DNA from: Primula veris
Lineage: Eukaryota; Streptophyta; Magnoliopsida; Ericales; Primulaceae
Direction: 5' to 3'
Assembly: GCA_963682055.1 (NCBI GenBank)
Contig: OY821741.1
Location: 11,877,697-11,941,696 of the forward strand
DNA length: 64,000 bases
The notes under the pieces are model-generated. The model searched no databases and was not told the origin of the DNA. It was given only the letters and a program-made list of their open reading frames with translations. Position 1 is the first letter of the stretch, and each line of letters opens with the position of its first letter. Shown here piece by piece: positions 58,758 to 64,000 of this stretch. The translations under genes and the position numbers were made by a program.

Positions 58758-59110
58758 ATGTCTTCTAGTGATGGCGACCTATCGGAACATGATGAACACG
58801 ATGACCTGGCACCCGAGGTTAACAAACAACGTGCAGATAGAAATTTTGTTATGTTCAATCGTCATGGGGAAGCAGTTGGACCCAATGGAACTCGCTTTAA
58901 GGCTAAAGTTGGTAAATATGTGACTACCTATGTGCCTATTAGCTATACTAGTTGGTTAAAGGTAGATCAAAGACATAAGGATGATGTTTGGAATGAAATA
59001 GTGGTAAGAGAAAAAAATCTCATCAACTCTTATTGTTTTTTTAATGAGGGTTTTTAGTAATTGTTAGAATATAAATAATACTATGTTTGTGTGCAGAAAA
59101 AATTTAATGT
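58758..59110 (+). pseudogene. CACTA second gene (Ptta/En/Spm-like), copy 2, cut by LINE
   Basis: First exon from 58758 (MSSSDGDLSEHDEHDD) to a GT donor after 59003. The second exon opens after GTGTGCAG at 59096 and is cut within about 14 bases by the LINE. The remaining exons are not in the window. Confidence 0.8.
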
Positions 59111-59160
59111 GGTATCTTAAAATACACACAATATATATATAGAGAGAGAGAGAGAGACGA

Positions 59161-59179
59161 CTAGGGTGAAAAACCCTAG
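59161..59179 (+). promoter_or_regulatory. Stem-loop with telo-box-like motif in LINE 5' UTR
   Basis: CTAGGGTGAAAAACCCTAG can fold with 7-base arms. It contains AAACCCTA, a motif known from plant promoters and leaders (telo-box). It lies 12 bases upstream of the ORF1 ATG. Function is inference. Confidence 0.4.
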
Positions 59180-59190
59180 CCGCCGTAAGT

Positions 59191-60522
59191 ATGACGGAAC
59201 CTAATAAAACCACTCCAGACACCGTATTAAATAGACAGCTAATGCCTCCAGACCCTATCCCAACAAAATCCTTCGCATCGGTGGTTAGCGCATCACCTAA
59301 AAAAGATGAAATTCCTCTAAAAAAAGTTGGTTCTTATAAAGGTGAACCTTTGATTCAATTTTCTATGAATGATATTAAGCAATTGGCTGAACCTTTTAAA
59401 TATACTATAGTTGGAAAATTTACTCATGGAAAACCAGAAATTGCTGTTATAAGAAAATTGTTTGGAAAGTTAGAATTAAAAGCTAACTGCAATATAGGAA
59501 TTCTGGATCACAAACATGTTCTTATTCGCTATTTTCATGAAGAAGACTTCACTAGAATTTGGTTAAAAAAAATTTGGTATATAGAAGATTATCCTATGAG
59601 GGTGTTTAAGTGGACTTATAACTTCGACCCAGAAGTAGAAACCTCATTAGCTCCTGTTTGGATAAATCTGCCTAAACTGCCTATTCATTTATATAACACA
59701 TCAAGTATATACTCTATAGCAAGTGCCTTTGGGAAGCCTTTAAGGGTAGATGAGCCTACTTCTAAGCTATCTAGACCTAGTCTAGCCCGTATATGTGTGG
59801 AAATTGACCTAAAAACAGAGTTATTTGAACGTGTTAGAATAGGCTATGGAGAAGAGGGGGGTTTCTGGCAGTATTGCAAGTATGAAGACTTACCAGACTA
59901 TTGCAGTTTCTGCTACAAACAAGGACATAAAGAAGGACACTGTAAGTTAAAAAATACAGAGCAAATTAAAGACAATAAGATGGGTAACAAAAAAGCTGAA
60001 ATTATTATAATGCAGCAACAAAAGAATAAGGATATAGAGACTCCTCTATACAAATCTAATAAGGAAGTAAATGGGAAAAAAGAGAGTACTAAAGAGTGGG
60101 TATACAGAGCTAAGTTTCATTCTCAACAGCAGCAAAGCACAGCAGTCGAAATTGGGGTTAGTAAGAAGATCTCTCCTGAAAATAAGACACAAAATAAAGT
60201 GATTGTTCAAATAGAAGATGAAGAGGAAAAAGAAGAAAAAGTTGATGAAGAGATTATATGTGATAAGCCAGAAACTCTAAACACACAGGAAGATACTAAT
60301 AAAATTCCAAATAGTTCAACATGTTTTACTGAAAGGATTGTGAGTGAAGAAGTTAAGAAAATGTCTATAGTGCCCTATCAAGACTTCAGCTCTATAAACA
60401 ATAGTTTTGTAGTTACTGAAGTTACAGAAAAGAGCCCAAATGGTGATACTGAGAATAACAGAGGAAGGAAAGAAAATGGGGTTGATTTAGAACCAGAATC
60501 TATGCTAGAGAAGGAAAAATAA
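59191..60522 (+). CDS. LINE ORF1 protein (DUF4283-type, CCHC knuckle)
   Basis: 443 residues. The N-terminal third has the DUF4283 pattern of plant L1 ORF1 proteins (GKFTHGKPEIAVIRKLFGKL, LIRYFHEEDFTRIW, YPMRVFKWTYNFDPEVETS). A zinc knuckle, CSFCYKQGHKEGHC, lies at about residues 247-260. The C-terminal half is charged and low in complexity (Glu/Lys-rich), with no further domain recognised. ORF1 proteins bind element RNA and are needed for its reinsertion. The frame is intact from a good ATG shortly after the leader stem-loop. Confidence 0.88.
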   Translation: MTEPNKTTPDTVLNRQLMPPDPIPTKSFASVVSASPKKDEIPLKKVGSYKGEPLIQFSMNDIKQLAEPFKYTIVGKFTHGKPEIAVIRKLFGKLELKANCNIGILDHKHVLIRYFHEEDFTRIWLKKIWYIEDYPMRVFKWTYNFDPEVETSLAPVWINLPKLPIHLYNTSSIYSIASAFGKPLRVDEPTSKLSRPSLARICVEIDLKTELFERVRIGYGEEGGFWQYCKYEDLPDYCSFCYKQGHKEGHCKLKNTEQIKDNKMGNKKAEIIIMQQQKNKDIETPLYKSNKEVNGKKESTKEWVYRAKFHSQQQQSTAVEIGVSKKISPENKTQNKVIVQIEDEEEKEEKVDEEIICDKPETLNTQEDTNKIPNSSTCFTERIVSEEVKKMSIVPYQDFSSINNSFVVTEVTEKSPNGDTENNRGRKENGVDLEPESMLEKEK

Positions 60523-60644
60523 TGGGAAGTTCAATTAACCAAGAGCCAACTAAAAAAGAAAAAGAAGTCAGAAATGGCAAGGAAAAAGATTCAAGAACAA
60601 GATATCCAAATGCAGCTAAGATCATCCTCTAATGTGGGGGATAG
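60523..60644 (+). other. LINE inter-ORF spacer
   Basis: About 120 bases, Lys-codon-rich, partly open in an ORF1-like frame. ORF1 and ORF2 are separated by stops, as usual in plant L1. Confidence 0.6.
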
Positions 60645-63600
60645 AAAAAGGTATATTTAATTATTAAGGCCCTATCATGGAATGTGAGAGGTATTGGGAA
60701 TAGAGCTACACTAAGAAGAATAAAAAAACTATGTCTTGTTAATAAAATAGTCCTATTGATTTGTATAGAACCTATGGTACAGAATGATAAAGTGGAGTTT
60801 TATAAGAGGAAAATATGGTTTGATAATGTGCTTATTCATAAAGATAATAAAATCTGGGTCTTTTCTAATGATGATTTAGAGATAAATGTGGTCAATGAAG
60901 GATGTCAGTGTATCAATTTTGAAGTTAAGTTATGGAATACTGCTATTCAAATCTCAGTTGTTTATGCTAAATGTACAGTTCAAGAAAGGAGGAATTTGTG
61001 GCAATTTTTGGAAAATTCTAAGACAACTAATCCTTGGTTAATAGTGGGAGACTTCAACACTGTATCTAAAGCAGAGGATAAAATAGGAGGTTTGGATATA
61101 AATGTAAATGGAGCTAATGACTATTTGGACTGTTTGGACAAGTGTGGGGTCTATGAGTTGAATTTTTTGGGTTCAAGGTTCACTTGGTGGAATAAAAGGG
61201 AAGGAGATAATTTGATAATGGAGAGAATTGATAAGGTCTGTGTAAATGATAATTGTTCTAATATGTTTCACAGTATTACTTTGGAACATCTTTCTAAAGT
61301 TAATTATGATCATAGTCCCTTATTAATCTCTTTTACTATTGAAGGAGATTATAACATCAGAAGATTCATTTTCCAAAAGTTTTGGGTAACACACTTTGAG
61401 TTTAAGAAGTTAATAACAGAAAACTGGGTGCATCATAAGGAAGGCAATGCTTTGTTTTCTTTGGTACAAAATTTAAAAAGAATCAGGAAAACATTATCAA
61501 AATGGAGCAAAGTTACCTTTGGCAACATCTTCCAGCAAGTGATTGATGCAGAAGACTTGGTTAAGGGTGCAGAACAGCTTTTTGAGTTTGATCCATCTCC
61601 TGGAAAAAGAAGTGAACTAAGCAGATTAAAAGCAGAGCTAAACTATAAGCTTAAAATAGAAGAAGAATTCTGGAAACAAAAGGCAAATTTAAGGTGGGTT
61701 CTAGAAGGTGATGCTAATACCAAGTTTTATTACAGTGTGGTAAAAAAAGAAGGAGGAAGAGTACTATTTCCAGCATTATTGATGATAATGGGCAAGAATT
61801 AACAACAAAAGAAGACATCCAAAATGAGGCCATAAATTATTTTCAAAGGCTTCTAACAGCCACTCATACAACTGATTTCCAGTACAATACTTTGGATATT
61901 ATACCAAAGTGTGTTACAAATGAAGAAAATGAGGATTTAATAAGGGAAATTACTCTAGCGGAAGTCAAAACAGCTGTGTGGGATCTGAAGAAAAGCAGTG
62001 CTCCTGGTATTGATGGTTTTAATGGTTTTTTCTTTACACACAGTTGGGATATTATTGGAGGAGATTTACTTATAGCAGTACAGCAGTTCTTTGCTGGCCA
62101 AGAAATACCTAATGCAATGTCTTCTACTCTTATTGTCCTTATTCCAAAGAAGACTAATGCAGATAAGTACTCAGATTTCAGACCTATCAGTTTATGTACT
62201 TTTTGCAACAAAGTTATTTCTAAAATTATGGCAACTAGACTGTCTAATGTGTTGCCTAATATTATCTTAGAGAACCAAAGTGGCTTTGTTAAAAATAGAG
62301 ATATTATAGACAACGTTCTACTATCTCAAGAATTTATCTCTACTCTCAATAAGAAGAACAGTGGTAATAATATAGCTTTGCAATTGGATATGAAAAAAGC
62401 TTATGACAAGATTTCATGGCATTATATTGTTAGTGTTCTTAGAAAAATGGGTTTCTCAGAAATATGGATTGATAGAATATGGAGAATTATTTCTGATAAT
62501 GGTATTTCTATACTGGTTAATGGTGCACCTACAGGGTACTTTAAGCCCACAAATGGCTTAAGACAAGGAGACCCACTATCCTCAAGTCTTTTTATTATAT
62601 GCTCAGAAGTTTTGTCCAGAAATCTCAATCATCTAACTAGCAAGAGGAGTTGGAAGTCTTTTAAAGCAGCTATTGGAACTCCTATTATCACACACTTGGC
62701 TTTTGCTGATGATATTATAATTTTCAGTGGAGCAGACACTAATTCTATTAAACATATTCAAAGGGTTCTACAGCAGTATAATACAGACTCAGGGCAAGAA
62801 GTTAATAAAGAGAAGAGCTTTATGTATATCTCTAAGGGGGTTACAGACAAGCAAAAAGAAGCAGTAAGCAAGATTATGAATATTGCTGTTAAAAAGACTC
62901 CTTTTACCTATTTGGGGTGTAAGCTGTATTCTGGTCATAAAAAATGTATACTATATCATGAACTTATTCTCAAAGTAATAATCAAACTCTCAGGTTGGAA
63001 AACTCAGTATTTAACTATGGGTGGCAAATTGTTACTTGCTAAACATGTACTTCAAACTATTCCTATTTATACTATGGCAGCTATGAATCCTCCAAGAAAG
63101 GTTATAAAAAAGATAGACCAAATAATAGCAAAATTTCTTTGGGGAAATTTTAATGGGAAGAATAAATATCATTGGGTTAAATGGAATAAAATCTGTAGAC
63201 CTACTTCTGAAGGTGGATTAGGGCTGAGAAGTTTTGCAGATATTTCTGAAGCTTTTGCTCTCAAACTTTGGTGGAAGTTTAGAACTAAAAATACTTTATG
63301 GTCTCAGTATATGAGAGCAAAATATTGCAAAAAGAAGCATCCTAATGAAATTAGTGCTACTAAAGGTTCTAATACATGGTCTAGAATGATGCAAGTTAGG
63401 GAGGTGGCAGAAAAAGCCATTCTCTGGTTGGTTGGAAAAGGGAATATATCAGTAAACCTAGACAATTGGGTTGGAAATGGTCCTTTAAAGGATCAATATA
63501 TTGATAATAAGCTGCTTATGTCTCGGTTCATGTTTAATGATGGGTGGAACTATGAACTATTGATGAAATTATTCATATTTCTAAGCAGGGTCTGTTTAGT

Positions 63601-64000
63601 CAAAATTTAATTTATCAGGGGAAAGAATTGGATCAAGCTATTTGGATGGAGGACACTAATGGGGAGTTTACATTTAAATCTGCCTGGAATATTATGAGAA
63701 AGAAAAGTGCAAAAAACTGGCTCTATGACATGTTATGGGATAGAATAATACCTTTGAAGATCTCCTGTTTTGCATGGAAGTGTTTCAATGCTGCTGTGCC
63801 AGTGGATCTTGCTATCAAAAGAATTGGAATTCAAATAGCCTCCAGCTGTGAATGCTGTAGGAAATATGAAGAAAGTTTAGAGCATCTGTTATGTTCTAGT
63901 GTTATTGCTAAAGAAGTTTGGAAGTATTTTGCTCAGTATTTGGGAGTAAATCAAAATGTTTTGACACTAAGGGGGAGATTTAGTTCTTGGTGGACACCTG
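60645..64000 (+). pseudogene. LINE ORF2: endonuclease, reverse transcriptase, zf-RVT; frameshifted
   Basis: The frame opens without a clear ATG near 60645. The AP-like endonuclease shows ALSWNVRGIGN, IVGDFNTV, FTWWNKREG, MERIDKV and DHSPLLI. A one-base loss in an A run near 61743 shifts the frame, and the old frame stops at 61802. Reverse transcriptase follows from 61892 (SAPGIDGFNGFF, LIPKKTNADKYSDFRPISL, LDMKKAYDKISW, LRQGDPLSSSLF, LAFADDIIIFSG). A second one-base loss near 63559 shifts again, and the frame stops at 63610. The remainder, with a zf-RVT-like end (GEFTFKSAW, CFAWKC, EHLLCSS..WK), continues to the window edge. ORF2 nicks target DNA and primes reverse transcription there. This copy is inactive. 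Confidence 0.9.

Larger units (their letters stand above)
52486..59110 (+). mobile_element. CACTA transposon, copy 2, interrupted by a LINE
   Basis: Same left terminus CACTACACCAAATC in the same flanking host sequence as copy 1, so it was copied with the segment, not by transposition. Small differences include a loss of about 64 bases near 53114. The LINE begins at about 59111, inside the second exon of the second gene, and the rest of the element lies beyond the window. Confidence 0.88.
59111..64000 (+). mobile_element. L1-type non-LTR retrotransposon (LINE), 3' end outside window
   Basis: It starts GGTATCTTAAAATACAC in the middle of CACTA coding sequence, followed by a TA/GA dinucleotide tract, an ORF1 and an ORF2 with endonuclease and reverse transcriptase. 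The 3' tail and target duplication lie beyond 64000. No other copy is present in the window, and CACTA copy 1 shows the empty site at 22722. Confidence 0.93.

Noticed and set aside
1..64000. tRNA, rRNA, CRISPR arrays, bacterial operons
   Set aside because: No cloverleaf, rRNA signature, spacer-repeat array or ribosome-binding-site-led gene string was seen.

Overview
The window is nuclear DNA from a flowering plant, most likely a eudicot. It is very A/T-rich, its genes carry introns, and it holds plant-type Copia LTR retrotransposons, a CACTA (En/Spm) DNA transposon with TNP2-like transposase, a plant L1-type LINE, and a plant J-domain (DnaJ) gene family. There is no prokaryotic or organellar organisation. 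I cannot name the species from sequence alone. Almost all of the window is one low-copy gene, a truncated DnaJ protein gene, and its flanks. These were duplicated several times and then invaded by transposons.

Layout, left to right: (1) 1-754, 3' part of DnaJ copy 1, frameshifted; (2) 949-2452, a 'B-type' non-coding flank; (3) 2458-10357, Copia element 1, sitting at a deletion junction without target-site duplication; (4) 10358-12929, upstream region and frameshifted DnaJ copy 2; (5) 12930-16025, an 'A-type' flank with a large foldback element at 14003-14316; (6) 16026-about 25137, CACTA element copy 1, which has a 5' terminus but no visible 3' terminus; (7) 25138-28443, a B-tail fragment and two tandem 1.43-kb B units; (8) 28444-30995, tail, an array of about 137-bp repeats, and a putative promoter; (9) 30990-35033, a long 5'-UTR intron and DnaJ copy 3, the only copy with an unbroken reading frame; (10) 35228-42815, a second B1-B2-tail-array-promoter block; (11) 42816-47291, Copia element 2, with intact LTRs and a 5-bp TSD, inside the 5' intron of copy 4; (12) 47297-49323, the rest of the intron and frameshifted DnaJ copy 4; (13) 49324-52485, the second A-type flank with its foldback; (14) 52486-59110, the second CACTA copy; (15) 59111-64000, an L1-type LINE that interrupts the CACTA copy and runs off the window.

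The simplest history is an ancestral unit [DnaJ - B1 - B2 - tail - promoter - DnaJ - A flank with CACTA] that is present twice. In the first unit the B2-tail-promoter stretch is missing and Copia 1 stands in its place. In the second unit Copia 2 and the LINE were added later. Three of the four DnaJ copies carry three different small indels. All four share the same TAG stop, followed by a still-recognisable basic tail with a KKRKV motif, and none retains the C-terminal domain usual for this family. Copy 3 at 34065-35033 is therefore the only plausible protein-coding host gene. All the transposon genes seen are broken by stops or frameshifts, so none looks autonomous as it stands.
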